A DNA stretch of 64,000 bases from an uncultured Lachnospiraceae bacterium (GCA_910577675.1 CAJTOR010000018.1:11400-75399); one strand, 5' to 3'. Numbered from the stretch's first letter, positions 50,326 through 58,614 are shown. The notes: generated by a model not told the origin, from the letters alone. Translations and numbers: made by a program.

Positions 50326-52182
50326 ATGGAAGTCAGTAAAAGCAAGATGCGCTGGCTGTGGGAGAACATGAAGGGATACCGCGCCCTGTATGTTTTGGGC
50401 ATTTTGGGGACGGTTCTCTACAATGTTTTGCAGCTTGCGGTGCCGGTCTTTTCGGAAAAGATTGTGGATCTGTTCCTGACCGGCAAGGAGGCGGCAGAAA
50501 ATCTGTCCACCAACAAGGAACTGCTCATCAAACTGATTGTGGGGATGGTACTGGTAACATTTTTGCGTACTGTTGTCGTGTATGCGACCTGCATCAATTT
50601 TGAGGGCGTATCGCAGAATGTGCTCTACCGCATTAGAAATTTTCTGTTTGCGAAGATTGAGCATCAGGACATGAAGTTTTATGACAATTACCGCACGGGC
50701 GATTTGATGACACGCCTGACGGGTGATCTTGACGCGGTGCGCCATATGATCGCGTGGGTGGTGCGCATGATTGTCGAGAGTTTTTCGCTGATGTTTGCGG
50801 CGGCGGTGTATTTTTTCTATATGGATTGGCGGCTGGCGCTTTCCCTGCTTGCGATCGCACCGTTTATTTTTATCATCATCGTGTGTTTCCGCAACCGCGT
50901 GGCACCGATGCACGCGCTGCTTAGGGAAAAGCTGTCGCTGATGAACACTGCGGCGCAGGAAAATATTGCGGGGAACCGCGTGGTCAAGGCTTTTGCCAGG
51001 GAGGAGTACGAGAAAGAAAAATTCGATGAGCGCAACCGTGAGTTCTCGGAAACAAATCAGAAGACAGCGTTTGTCTGGCTGCATTTTTATCCGTATGTCG
51101 AAACTTTTGCAAACCTTCTCCCGGTTGTCCTGCTCTTAGTCGGCGGTATTTTCCTGATTAATGGGCAGCTTACGATGGGGCAGTATGTGGCTTTCTCGGG
51201 TCTTACCTGGGCGCTTGCCAACCCGATGAGGAACCTGGGCGGCATTATGAATGAGTTCCAGCGTTTTTCGGCGGCATCGAAAAAGGTGATGGAGATTTAC
51301 TATTCCGAGCCTACGATTGTGGATGCTCCTCATCCGGTGGAACCGTCGGATTCTCATTTGCGCGGGAAGATCGAGTTTAGGGATGTCAGCTTTTCCTATG
51401 AGCACCGTCCGGTACTGCACCATATAAGTTTTACGGCAAATCCGGGACAAACCATCGCGATCATGGGGGAAACGGGCTGCGGGAAAACTTCGCTGATACA
51501 ATTGATACCGCGCTTTTATGACCCGACGCAGGGGCAGGTGCTGGTGGACGGTGTTGATGTGAGGGAGTACAGGCTCCACGATCTCAGAAAAAATATCGGG
51601 CTTGCGACGCAGGATGTCCTGCTTTATTCCGATACGATTGACGGGAATATCGCCTACGGTGACAGCAATATGTCGCAGGAGCGCGTGCGCCGGTTTGCGG
51701 GTTACTCCGCGGCGGAGGAATTTATTCTAAAGATGCCGGAAGGGTATGACACGATTGTCGGGGAGCGGGGCGTTGGCCTTTCAGGCGGGCAGAAACAGAG
51801 AATATCACTTGCCCGTGCAATGGCGATCAAACCGTCCATCCTGATTCTGGATGACACGACTTCCGCGGTTGACCTAGAAACGGAAAAACATATCCAGGAA
51901 TCCCTTGAACACCTTGAGTTTACCTGCACGAAGATTATTATCGCGCAGCGGATTTCTTCGACCAGGAAGGCTGACCGCATTCTGGTATTAAAAGATGGCA
52001 GGATTGAGGAGGAAGGGACGCACGCGGAGCTGATTGCAAAGAAGGGTTACTACTACGAACTTGTAAAATTGCAGGGCGGCGAGGAGATGCTTTTAGCGGA
52101 GGAGGCAAGGCTAAATAAGCGTTCGATAGGTGAGCCTGATAAGACCGGACAGGCTTTGAAAGGGGGTGCGCAGCGTGGCTAG
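50326..52182 (+). CDS. ABC exporter half-transporter A (degenerate Walker B site)
   Basis: This 618-residue protein has an N-terminal six-helix exporter domain (about 1-330) and a C-terminal nucleotide-binding domain: Walker A GETGCGKTS from 381, Q-loop region, canonical signature LSGGQKQRISLARA, and Walker B ILILDDTTSAVD, in which the usual catalytic Glu is Asp. Such a mark belongs to one half of heterodimeric exporters such as BmrCD, LmrCD and TM287/288. It pairs with the next gene, overlapping by eight bases (GTGGCTAG). Likely role is export of drugs, lipids or peptides. ATG 50326 follows GGGGAGG. Confidence 0.93.
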   Translation: MEVSKSKMRWLWENMKGYRALYVLGILGTVLYNVLQLAVPVFSEKIVDLFLTGKEAAENLSTNKELLIKLIVGMVLVTFLRTVVVYATCINFEGVSQNVLYRIRNFLFAKIEHQDMKFYDNYRTGDLMTRLTGDLDAVRHMIAWVVRMIVESFSLMFAAAVYFFYMDWRLALSLLAIAPFIFIIIVCFRNRVAPMHALLREKLSLMNTAAQENIAGNRVVKAFAREEYEKEKFDERNREFSETNQKTAFVWLHFYPYVETFANLLPVVLLLVGGIFLINGQLTMGQYVAFSGLTWALANPMRNLGGIMNEFQRFSAASKKVMEIYYSEPTIVDAPHPVEPSDSHLRGKIEFRDVSFSYEHRPVLHHISFTANPGQTIAIMGETGCGKTSLIQLIPRFYDPTQGQVLVDGVDVREYRLHDLRKNIGLATQDVLLYSDTIDGNIAYGDSNMSQERVRRFAGYSAAEEFILKMPEGYDTIVGERGVGLSGGQKQRISLARAMAIKPSILILDDTTSAVDLETEKHIQESLEHLEFTCTKIIIAQRISSTRKADRILVLKDGRIEEEGTHAELIAKKGYYYELVKLQGGEEMLLAEEARLNKRSIGEPDKTGQALKGGAQRG

Positions 52183-53962
52183 AAATACCTTTAAGGAAGA
52201 TGAGGTTTTGGAAACCCCTTTTGATTTCCACCATCTTCTGCGCGCATCAGTATATGTGAAGAAATATGTAAAGCGCATGGTATTAGCGCTGATTATCAGC
52301 GCGCTCGCGGCGGTGACTGGGCTTTTAAACCCGATTATCGTGCAGAGGGCGCTCGATGTGGCAATCCCAAATAAGGACACAAGGCAGCTTGTGCTGCTAG
52401 TGCTTCTGCTTGTCGTAACCTATGCCATAAGCATTGCATTTTCTGCCGTCCGCTCGCGCATTATGACGGTGGTGGGGCAGAGTATTATTTTTGATATCCG
52501 AAAGGATTTGTTTGCACATTTACAAAAACTACCATTTCAGTACTATGATGACCGCCCGCACGGAAAAATTATGATCCGCGTGGTCAATTATGTTAACTCG
52601 GTTTCGGACATGCTTTCAAACGGTCTGATTAACGTGATCCTTGAGATGCTGAACATGGTTTTTATCGTGATTTTCATGCTGATTGTGGATGTGAAACTCT
52701 CGCTTGTGGTATTTGCCGGTGTCCCGGTGCTTGCGGCGGTGCTGCGCTATATCAAGCGCCACCAGAGAAGGGCGTGGCAGCAGGTTTCCAATAAAAATTC
52801 CAACCTGAATGCCTATTTGCAGGAGAATATTACCGGGGCGCGCATCACGCAGATTTTTGCCCGCGAGGATGAGAATGCGGAGATTTTTGAAACGCTCTCG
52901 GGCAAATGTAAGGATGCTTGGATGGGCGCGGTCAAATATTCAAACCTTGTCTGGCCGGCTATCGACGATATTGCGGTGGTTGTGCGCGCGGCAATTTTTG
53001 CAGTGGGACTTTTGGTGTTAGGACCTGAAAAAGTTTCGGTCGGTACGATTGTGGCAATCAGCTCCTACGCGTCGCGCTTCTGGCAGCCGATTATGAACCT
53101 CGGCAATATTTTTAATAATTTTATCAATAATATTGCTTATCTCGAGCGTATTTTTGAAACGCTTGATGAGCCGGTTACGGTTGACGATGCGCCGGATGCG
53201 GGGGAACTAAAAAAGATAAAGGGCAAGGTGACATTTGAGGATGTTTGCTTTGGTTACGAGGAGGGACAGCATGTGCTTGACCATGTTTCCTTCACGGTAA
53301 ACCCAGGTGAGAGCGTGGCGCTTGTGGGACCGACCGGGGCGGGCAAGAGCACGATTGTCAATCTTCTCTCCCGTTTTTACAATGTCAATTCCGGGCGGAT
53401 CCTGATCGATGATGTTGATATCTCCGGGGTGACACTGCATTCCCTGCGCTCGCAGATGGGGATTATGTTGCAGGACAGCTTTATTTTCAGCGGGACGATC
53501 GAGGACAATATCCGCTATGGCAAGCTTGACGCGACAATGGAGGAGATCCGCAGGGCGAGCAGTGTTGTGTGCGCGGACGCTTTTATCGAGGGGATGAAGG
53601 ATGGGTATGCTACCAAAGTAAAGGAGCGCGGTTCACTGCTTTCACAGGGGCAGAGGCAGCTTATCAGCTTTGCACGCACGCTGCTTTCCGACCCGGCGAT
53701 TCTGGTGCTTGACGAGGCGACATCAAGCATTGATGTCCAGACGGAGAAGGCATTGCAGCAGGGGTTGAACGCAATGTTAAAGGGGCGAACGTCGTTTATA
53801 ATTGCGCACCGGCTCTCGACGATTAAGAACTGCGACAAGATTATGTATATCTCGGACGGCGGGATTAAAGAGTGCGGGACACACGATGAACTGATGGAGA
53901 AAAAGGGCGCGTATTATAAACTGTACACGGCACAGATGAGCGAACTTGGCGGGGAAGCATAA
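52175..53962 (+). CDS. ABC exporter half-transporter B (degenerate signature motif)
   Basis: This 595-residue partner has six transmembrane helices and a nucleotide-binding domain with Walker A LVGPTGAGKST, Walker B ILVLDEATSSID with the catalytic Glu, and a changed signature LSQGQRQLISFART (Gln in place of the second Gly). Together with subunit A this predicts one full ATP site and one degenerate site, as in known heterodimeric exporters. The start is GTG 52175, eight bases after AGGGGG and overlapping the stop of gene A, which gives translational coupling; an earlier in-frame GTG at 52166 lies inside the ribosome site. Confidence 0.93.
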   Translation: MARNTFKEDEVLETPFDFHHLLRASVYVKKYVKRMVLALIISALAAVTGLLNPIIVQRALDVAIPNKDTRQLVLLVLLLVVTYAISIAFSAVRSRIMTVVGQSIIFDIRKDLFAHLQKLPFQYYDDRPHGKIMIRVVNYVNSVSDMLSNGLINVILEMLNMVFIVIFMLIVDVKLSLVVFAGVPVLAAVLRYIKRHQRRAWQQVSNKNSNLNAYLQENITGARITQIFAREDENAEIFETLSGKCKDAWMGAVKYSNLVWPAIDDIAVVVRAAIFAVGLLVLGPEKVSVGTIVAISSYASRFWQPIMNLGNIFNNFINNIAYLERIFETLDEPVTVDDAPDAGELKKIKGKVTFEDVCFGYEEGQHVLDHVSFTVNPGESVALVGPTGAGKSTIVNLLSRFYNVNSGRILIDDVDISGVTLHSLRSQMGIMLQDSFIFSGTIEDNIRYGKLDATMEEIRRASSVVCADAFIEGMKDGYATKVKERGSLLSQGQRQLISFARTLLSDPAILVLDEATSSIDVQTEKALQQGLNAMLKGRTSFIIAHRLSTIKNCDKIMYISDGGIKECGTHDELMEKKGAYYKLYTAQMSELGGEA

Positions 53963-53969
53963 TACAGAG

Positions 53970-54063
53970 GGGCTGTTGCTATATGGCATATTCAAACAAT
54001 ATACAAAGATATCTAGGATATCTTTACCATGTATTGTGAAATATCCATATTTTGCAACAGCCC
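53970..54063 (+). mobile_element. 94-bp fold-back element, MITE-like (or unusually long terminator)
   Basis: The ends are a 10-bp perfect inverted repeat, GGGCTGTTGC and GCAACAGCCC. ATATGG/CCATAT pairs further in, and the centre is AAAGATATC-TAG-GATATCTTT (54005-54025). The whole segment can fold almost end to end and contains no gene. GGGCTGTTGCAAA-like ends resemble terminal repeats of insertion sequences. No target-site duplication is obvious. It lies behind the ABC exporter, so it might also end that transcript, although only a short CCCTTCC follows. Confidence 0.5.
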
Positions 54064-54096
54064 TTCCTTGGTTTTAAAATGGTATATTTCTGAATC

Positions 54097-54127
54097 TTGA
54101 CTCTGCCGTTGGGGAAGTGATTATACT
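54097..54127 (+). promoter_or_regulatory. MerR-type long-spacer promoter
   Basis: TTGACT (54097-54102) and TATACT (54122-54127) are 19 bases apart, the over-long spacing that MerR-family activators correct by twisting DNA. It lies 32 bases before the MerR gene, pointing to autoregulation. Confidence 0.6.
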
Positions 54128-54158
54128 ATAATTACTTTTAATAGCAGGAGGTAAATAC

Positions 54159-55136
54159 ATGAACCAACTTTTAAAGATTCGGGATATAACAACCCGGTAT
54201 AACCTTTCAGCCCGCACGCTTCGATACTATGAGGACATGGGGTTGATTGAAAGTGTCCGCAGCAGGGATTATGCGTATCGGATGTATGATGGGGTGAATG
54301 TAAAACGGCTGGAACAGATATTGATTTTGCGCAAGCTAAATATCAGTATAAAAGATATTAAGAGAATTTTTCATGCATCCGGCTCAGAGATTGTTCTTGA
54401 AGTGCTTGAGAAAAAGGTGGAAGGTATTGACGAGGAAATTGCCCTGCTGCATGAACTGCGGGAAATAGTTTTGGAATTTATACAGCAGATTGAATCCGCC
54501 GATTTTGGGAAGGAAGCCGATATAAAATATCTGTATGAAAAGGCAAGGGAGATAAAAACGCAGATTGTCCATGCCAATTACAGTGGAAATACAGCGGCGG
54601 TCAACCGTTTGTTTGAGGTTGCGGAAAAACTGGATTCTAAGATTCCTGATATTATGATTGTGAGGATATCAAAATTCAGAGCAGTGACATCGAAACTTAT
54701 GATATTTGAAGAGCTTTTTTCGGGGGACTTTGAAGCATGGCAGGAGGCACACAGTCATTTTTTCAGACCGGTTATTTTCGATGCACCGGATTTTTTATGT
54801 GAGAAGGACGGAAAAGTCGAATGGATTTGGGCACTTTTGGATGAGGTGACGGCGGACGATATCAAACCGTATGAGGCGGTCGAGTATCCGGGCGGATTGT
54901 ATGCGGTTTCGGTCAGTAGGGACGGCGATGGGGAAAGTCATGAAAAAGTAAGGGATAAGGTGGCAAAATGGCTTGCGAATACAAATTTTGTGCCCGACAA
55001 TACAAGGGCATTGATGGGGCATATGATCTATGTTGACGATGAAATTAAGGAAGGGTTGGGATACCACCAGATGAACCTGTATACACCCATAAAATTGAAA
55101 AAGGATTCGATAACTGGTGCCACGGGTTTATGCTAA
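54159..55136 (+). CDS. MerR family regulator with a C-terminal effector-like domain
   Basis: This 325-residue regulator has an N-terminal MerR DNA-binding domain (IRDITTRYNLSARTLRYYEDMGLI at about 6-29, then RMYDGVNVKRLEQILILRKLNISIKDIK), a dimer coiled coil (about 80-125) and a C-terminal region (about 150-325) that looks like the GyrI/AraC-type effector-binding fold, as in BmrR. It probably senses a small organic molecule. A 19-base-spacer promoter lies ahead. The ABC exporter upstream is a possible target, separated by a fold-back element; this is inference. GCAGGAGG precedes ATG 54159. Confidence 0.85.
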   Translation: MNQLLKIRDITTRYNLSARTLRYYEDMGLIESVRSRDYAYRMYDGVNVKRLEQILILRKLNISIKDIKRIFHASGSEIVLEVLEKKVEGIDEEIALLHELREIVLEFIQQIESADFGKEADIKYLYEKAREIKTQIVHANYSGNTAAVNRLFEVAEKLDSKIPDIMIVRISKFRAVTSKLMIFEELFSGDFEAWQEAHSHFFRPVIFDAPDFLCEKDGKVEWIWALLDEVTADDIKPYEAVEYPGGLYAVSVSRDGDGESHEKVRDKVAKWLANTNFVPDNTRALMGHMIYVDDEIKEGLGYHQMNLYTPIKLKKDSITGATGLC

Positions 55137-55157
55137 TTTAGCATATATTATTTATGG

Positions 55158-55186
55158 TAGAAAATGGGGAAATCTTGTGATATAAT
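55158..55186 (+). promoter_or_regulatory. promoter for the SAM methyltransferase gene
   Basis: TAGAAA (55158-55163), 17-base spacer with TGA before the -10, and TATAAT (55181-55186), 41 bases before the start codon. Confidence 0.6.
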
Positions 55187-55227
55187 TGCAAAGTAACTAT
55201 TTAGTGAGTGATAAGAAAGAGGACTTT

Positions 55228-55986
55228 ATGCAGGATTACAGTGTTCAAAACAAGAAAGCATGGGAATATAACGCCTATGATTTCTGGGTGCGGGAGGTGG
55301 GTAAGCCGTGTGAGCGCGCGAAAAAAATTTTGGCGGACCCGGTGGGGGAACTGAAAAAATACGCGGTTTATTTCGGGGATTATAAGGGAATCCGGGTTGC
55401 TAATATCTGCGGTTCCTGCGGTAAAAAAGCAGTGCCGCTCGCTGTTTTGGGAGCGCAGGTTTCGGTGTTTGACATCTCCAAGGACAACGAAAAATATGCG
55501 CTTGAACTTGCCGCGGCTGCGGGGGTTTCCCTTGATTATGTGGTGGGAGATGTTTTGGAAATGGATATGGAAAAATATGGAAATTCCTTTGATGCTGTCT
55601 TTATGGAGGGCGGGATACTCCATTATTTCCATGATATTAATGAATTTATGGGGTTGATGTACGCGCTGTTAAAACCGGGTGGCAGAATGATTCTAAGCGA
55701 TTTCCACCCATTTACAAAGATTATGGATATTTTGAATTTCGAGCAGAAGCTGCCGGAGGAGGGGTATTTTTCGACTGAGATTTTGGAGTATGAGATGGCT
55801 CACGCAAGATTTTATGAGGAGGAAATCAGAAAGACGATGCCAAAGTGCAGCTGCCGTAAGTATACGGTGAGTGAGATTGTCAATGCAGTGATAAACAGCG
55901 GTTTTGTATTAAAACAGTTTGATGAGCATCCAGCATGGACCAATCCTAAGTTCCCGGGTGAATTCACGGTGGTTGCGGTGCGCTAA
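55228..55986 (+). CDS. class I SAM-dependent methyltransferase
   Basis: This 252-residue protein has a Rossmann methyltransferase domain: VANICGSCGKKAVPLAVLGA (motif I, an unusual GSCGKK loop in place of GxGxG), VFDISKDNEKYA with the acidic ribose-binding Asp, and FMEGGILHYFHDINEF as motif IV region, followed by LLKPGGRMILSDFHPF. The target, a small molecule or macromolecule, is not evident. ATG 55228 follows AAAGAGGA; the open frame upstream from 55186 lacks a ribosome site. It stands alone between the MerR gene and an intergenic repeat. Confidence 0.85.
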   Translation: MQDYSVQNKKAWEYNAYDFWVREVGKPCERAKKILADPVGELKKYAVYFGDYKGIRVANICGSCGKKAVPLAVLGAQVSVFDISKDNEKYALELAAAAGVSLDYVVGDVLEMDMEKYGNSFDAVFMEGGILHYFHDINEFMGLMYALLKPGGRMILSDFHPFTKIMDILNFEQKLPEEGYFSTEILEYEMAHARFYEEEIRKTMPKCSCRKYTVSEIVNAVINSGFVLKQFDEHPAWTNPKFPGEFTVVAVR

Positions 55987-56088
55987 AAAGAATTAAAATA
56001 ATCCGCCATCCGTTTTTTTTAAGTTTATTTCTGTAAAGTATAAAAGGGATTGGAACCGTACAGATTAGGTAGGGTAGATCGGCGGTTT

Positions 56089-56166
56089 AACCTATCAATT
56101 GTGTCGGATGGGGTGCAAACCCCCTCTGATATGAGAGAGCATCACGGGATATGAAAATTCCTTTGA
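56089..56166 (+). repeat. intergenic hairpin repeat, copy 3 of 3
   Basis: Related to 19588-19669 and 25106-25190. The outer stem TGTCGGA (56102-56108) pairs with TCTGATA (56125-56131); the inner stem GGGGT/ACCCC closes a GCAA loop, a GNRA tetraloop. Conserved flanks are AACCTATCAATTGTG and CGGGATATGAAAATTCC. It ends just before the ribosome site of the DUF1905 gene, so here it is a probable 5' leader. Confidence 0.75.
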
Positions 56167-56183
56167 CATGGAAGGGGAATTTA

Positions 56184-56504
56184 ATGGATTCTAAAACTTA
56201 CGAGTATGAAACAGTTATTTGTGAAGCGGATGGGAAGGGCGGTGCCTATGTTGCATTCCCCTACGATGTGAGGGAGGAGTTTGGCAGAGGGCGCGAGAAG
56301 GTACATGTGACTTTTGACGGCGTGCCGTATGATGGCAGTGTTGTCAATATGGGAGTGAAAAATGCGGATGGGAGCATCTGCTATATTATCGGGATCAAAA
56401 AAGAAATCCGTAAAAGGCTTGGAATCGGTTGGAGGCATTCGAGGCAATGTTTGCGGCGGTGCGGAGGGAATATGCGGATATTTTGTCAAGGATGGAAAAA
56501 TTAA
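56184..56504 (+). CDS. DUF1905 domain protein with an altered C-terminus
   Basis: This 106-residue frame begins with a good DUF1905 domain (MDSKTYEYETVI, AYVAFPYDVREEFGRGREKVHVTFDG, PYDGSVVNMG, GIKKEIRKRLG) but departs from the family after residue 81: in place of the expected GxxxGDxVxVxI strand it reads IGWRHSRQCLRRCGG and stops. The end overlaps a second coding frame (56447-56656), so a deletion probably joined two genes near 56415-56425. Function of DUF1905 is unknown. ATG 56184 follows AAGGGG and a copy of the hairpin repeat. Confidence 0.7.
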   Translation: MDSKTYEYETVICEADGKGGAYVAFPYDVREEFGRGREKVHVTFDGVPYDGSVVNMGVKNADGSICYIIGIKKEIRKRLGIGWRHSRQCLRRCGGNMRIFCQGWKN

Positions 56505-56656
56505 AAGCTGAGAAAAAAGTTAAAACCGTAACTTACCAGCAGTTGTTAGCCCGCAAACTAACATACCAGAATATGCTCTCCTTGTATCAGCTTTACGGGC
56601 TGACGGAGGAGAAGGATATGGGGGAAGCGGCGGAATTTGCGCGGAATATGGATTGA
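56447..56656 (+). CDS. small helical protein of unknown family, possibly truncated at its start
   Basis: This frame encodes MFAAVRREYADILSRMEKL, KTVTYQQLLARKLTYQNML and YQLYGLTEEKD, a short helical protein of about 69 residues. I have a weak memory of similar small Lachnospiraceae proteins with a KT-TY-QLLA-KLT pattern but no name for them. The open frame continues upstream to 56414 (KAWNRLEAFEA) with no stop and no clear ribosome site. Overlap with the altered DUF1905 frame suggests its natural start was lost. It may be expressed by coupling or be a remnant. Confidence 0.5.
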   Translation: MFAAVRREYADILSRMEKLKAEKKVKTVTYQQLLARKLTYQNMLSLYQLYGLTEEKDMGEAAEFARNMD

Positions 56657-56739
56657 TTCCAGTAAAAGAGGGAAATTGGTGTAACAGTCGTTTATGGTTT
56701 TGACATTCTGTTATGGTTGTAGTTAAAGTGGGTGAATTT

Positions 56740-57090
56740 ATGGAAAATGAGAAAGTATACAGGATGAGTTTTTCAAAGGTCTATCCTTTGCTTGTGGCGA
56801 AGGCTCAGAGGAAGGGAAGGACGAGGGCGGAAGTGGATGAGGTGATCTCCTGGCTGACTGGCTACACGAAGGAGGAACTGCCCTCATTAATTGAAAAGGA
56901 AATAAGCTATGGGGATTTTTTTCGGAAGGCGCCGCATCTTAACGATAACAGGGTGTTGATTACAGGCGTGGTCTGCGGCGTGCGGGTGGAGGAAATTGGC
57001 GAGCCACTGATGCGGGAAATCCGCTATCTGGACAAGCTGGTGGACGAGCTTGCAAAAGGCAGGGCAATGGAGAAGATTTTTAGAAAATAA
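56740..57090 (+). CDS. DUF2200 family protein
   Basis: This 116-residue cytosolic protein matches the DUF2200 pattern: KVYRMSFSKVYPLLVAKAQRKGRT near the N-terminus, EVISWLTGYT, and FF-KAPHLN-NR-LI-GV-CG-RVE in the second half. Function is unknown. I chose ATG 56740 (MENEKVYRMSF), which lies after a GGGTGA ribosome-site-like sequence; an in-frame ATG at 56713 has no homology support. A 150-base A/T-rich gap separates it from the mannoside phosphorylase promoter. Confidence 0.85.
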   Translation: MENEKVYRMSFSKVYPLLVAKAQRKGRTRAEVDEVISWLTGYTKEELPSLIEKEISYGDFFRKAPHLNDNRVLITGVVCGVRVEEIGEPLMREIRYLDKLVDELAKGRAMEKIFRK

Positions 57091-57240
57091 TGTGAGCGGG
57101 GAATAAAAAAGGCAAAAGAGCTTTGGGAGTGCAAGGCAGGATTTTGTTTCTGTTGGCAGGATGAAATGTGGGTTGAAACGTCGTTTTTTGTTATATTTGG
57201 TAATTTGTTGTAAATTTTGGGAAATTTATCAATTTTTTTC

Positions 57241-57269
57241 TTGATATTTTTCCAGTTTTTTGCTATACT
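57241..57269 (+). promoter_or_regulatory. promoter for the GH130 phosphorylase gene
   Basis: TTGATA (57241-57246), 17-base spacer ending TGC, and TATACT (57264-57269). It starts a leader of about 200 bases in the 387-base gap after DUF2200; the upstream part of the gap is A/T-rich and shows nothing else. Confidence 0.75.
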
Positions 57270-57283
57270 ATCCCCATAGTTAA

Positions 57284-57297
57284 CGAAAACGGTTTTG
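57284..57297 (+). promoter_or_regulatory. LacI/CcpA-type operator next to the GH130 promoter
   Basis: CGAAAACGGTTTTG is centred on CG with A/T arms, agrees with the cre pattern TGWAANCGNTNWCA at 11 of 14 places, and lies about 15 bases past the -10 box, where a repressor would block transcription. It may answer to a LacI-family sugar repressor or catabolite control. Confidence 0.55.
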
Positions 57298-57477
57298 GCA
57301 CCGTGTACGCAAGGACTGATCTTTCTTTTGATTATCTCTGTGCAAAAGCAGAAAGGGCAGCAGTGGGGGTACATACTTATTGCGGGGAGTTGCACAGTTA
57401 AATGGGGTGTCAGAGGAAGGATTTTTGCCGCGATAGCTGCACGGTTTTGGAACCTCTTAAAAGATGGAGGTACAGTG

Positions 57478-58446
57478 ATGATTATTGGTGATAATTTACC
57501 CAATATCCCGTGGCAGGAGCGCCTCGCCGGGAACAAGGAGATTGTATGGCGTTACAGCAGGAATCCGATTGTAAAAAGGGATCAGATTCCGGGTTCTAAC
57601 AGTATCTTTAACAGTGCGGTCATCGCGAAGGACGGACATTTTGTAGGTATCTTCCGCAGTGATAATATGGCGATGGAGCAGCATCTGTTTCTCGCAAAAA
57701 GCAGTGATGCGATCCACTGGGATATCGAGCCAACCCCGATGCCGCTGTATGGTAAGGATGACGAGCAGGTCGGCGTGGCGTGCGGTTATGATCCCCGCGT
57801 CTGCCGTATCGATAAGAGGTACTATGTGACCTGGTGCAACAATTATCACGGTCCGACGATCGGGGTGGCATACTCCGATGATTTTAAAAAATTCTATCAG
57901 CTGGAAAATGCGTTCCTGCCATTTAACCGCAACGGCGTGCTTTTTCCGCGCAAAATCCACGGCAAGTACATGATGCTTTCAAGACCGTCCGACAACGGGC
58001 ATACGCCGTTTGGCGATATGTATTTGAGCCAGAGCACGGATATGGAACACTGGGGATTCCACCGCTTTGTTATGGGAGCCCAGGGTTTTGCATGGACAAA
58101 GATTGGCGCGGGACCAATCCCGATTGAAACGGATGAGGGATGGCTTTTGATTTTCCATGGTGTGGGGACTACCTGCAATGGCATGATTTACAGTATGGGG
58201 GCGGCGATACTTGATATTGATGAGCCTTGGAAAGTAAAATACCGCTGCAAACCATATATTTTCCATCCGACAGAACTATATGAGTGCGTCGGGGATGTGC
58301 CGAATGTAACTTTCCCTTGCGCATCATTGCAGGATGCAAAGACGGGGCGCATTGCAATCTACTACGGCGCAGCGGATACGGTGGTTGGGCTGGCGTTTGC
58401 GAAGGCGGACGAGCTGATCCAGTATATTAAGGACAATGCAGTGTGA
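57478..58446 (+). CDS. GH130 family beta-1,4-mannoside phosphorylase
   Basis: This 322-residue five-bladed beta-propeller enzyme is like the GH130_2 group that uses phosphate to split beta-1,4-mannosyl bonds, releasing mannose 1-phosphate from mannooligosaccharides or mannosyl-GlcNAc. Typical elements are PWQERLAGNKEIVWRYSRNP, NSIFNSAV, the general acid Asp105 in GYDPRV, and FPRKI-GKYMMLSRPSD. ATG 57478 follows GATGGAGG; the frame is open upstream to 57295 but that leader segment lacks homology. Its own promoter and operator precede it and a terminator follows. A GPH transporter gene lies beyond. Confidence 0.9.
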   Translation: MIIGDNLPNIPWQERLAGNKEIVWRYSRNPIVKRDQIPGSNSIFNSAVIAKDGHFVGIFRSDNMAMEQHLFLAKSSDAIHWDIEPTPMPLYGKDDEQVGVACGYDPRVCRIDKRYYVTWCNNYHGPTIGVAYSDDFKKFYQLENAFLPFNRNGVLFPRKIHGKYMMLSRPSDNGHTPFGDMYLSQSTDMEHWGFHRFVMGAQGFAWTKIGAGPIPIETDEGWLLIFHGVGTTCNGMIYSMGAAILDIDEPWKVKYRCKPYIFHPTELYECVGDVPNVTFPCASLQDAKTGRIAIYYGAADTVVGLAFAKADELIQYIKDNAV

Positions 58447-58493
58447 TGGCAGGTATTTGTCCAAATTAAAAGAAATTATTCAGCAAATTATTA

Positions 58494-58529
58494 AAACCGG
58501 TTCCCAAAAGAAGGGGAGCCGGTTTTTTT
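58494..58529 (+). terminator. Rho-independent terminator after GH130
   Basis: AACCGGTTCCC (58495-58505) pairs imperfectly with GGGGAGCCGGTT and a T7 run follows. Confidence 0.88.
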
Positions 58530-58614
58530 GCGGTGCCAGAATATGGTGCAAAATGTTGGAAATGCGCCAGATATAAGAGATTTTGTCCATACCGAATTTT
58601 AAGGAAATCTTAAA

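Noticed and set aside
53207..53440. Antisense frame in the ABC exporter B gene
   Set aside because: It is opposite a conserved nucleotide-binding domain with no independent signals.
57295..57477. N-terminal extension of the GH130 protein
   Set aside because: The segment has no family similarity, begins at the operator, and ATG 57478 follows a good GGAGG.
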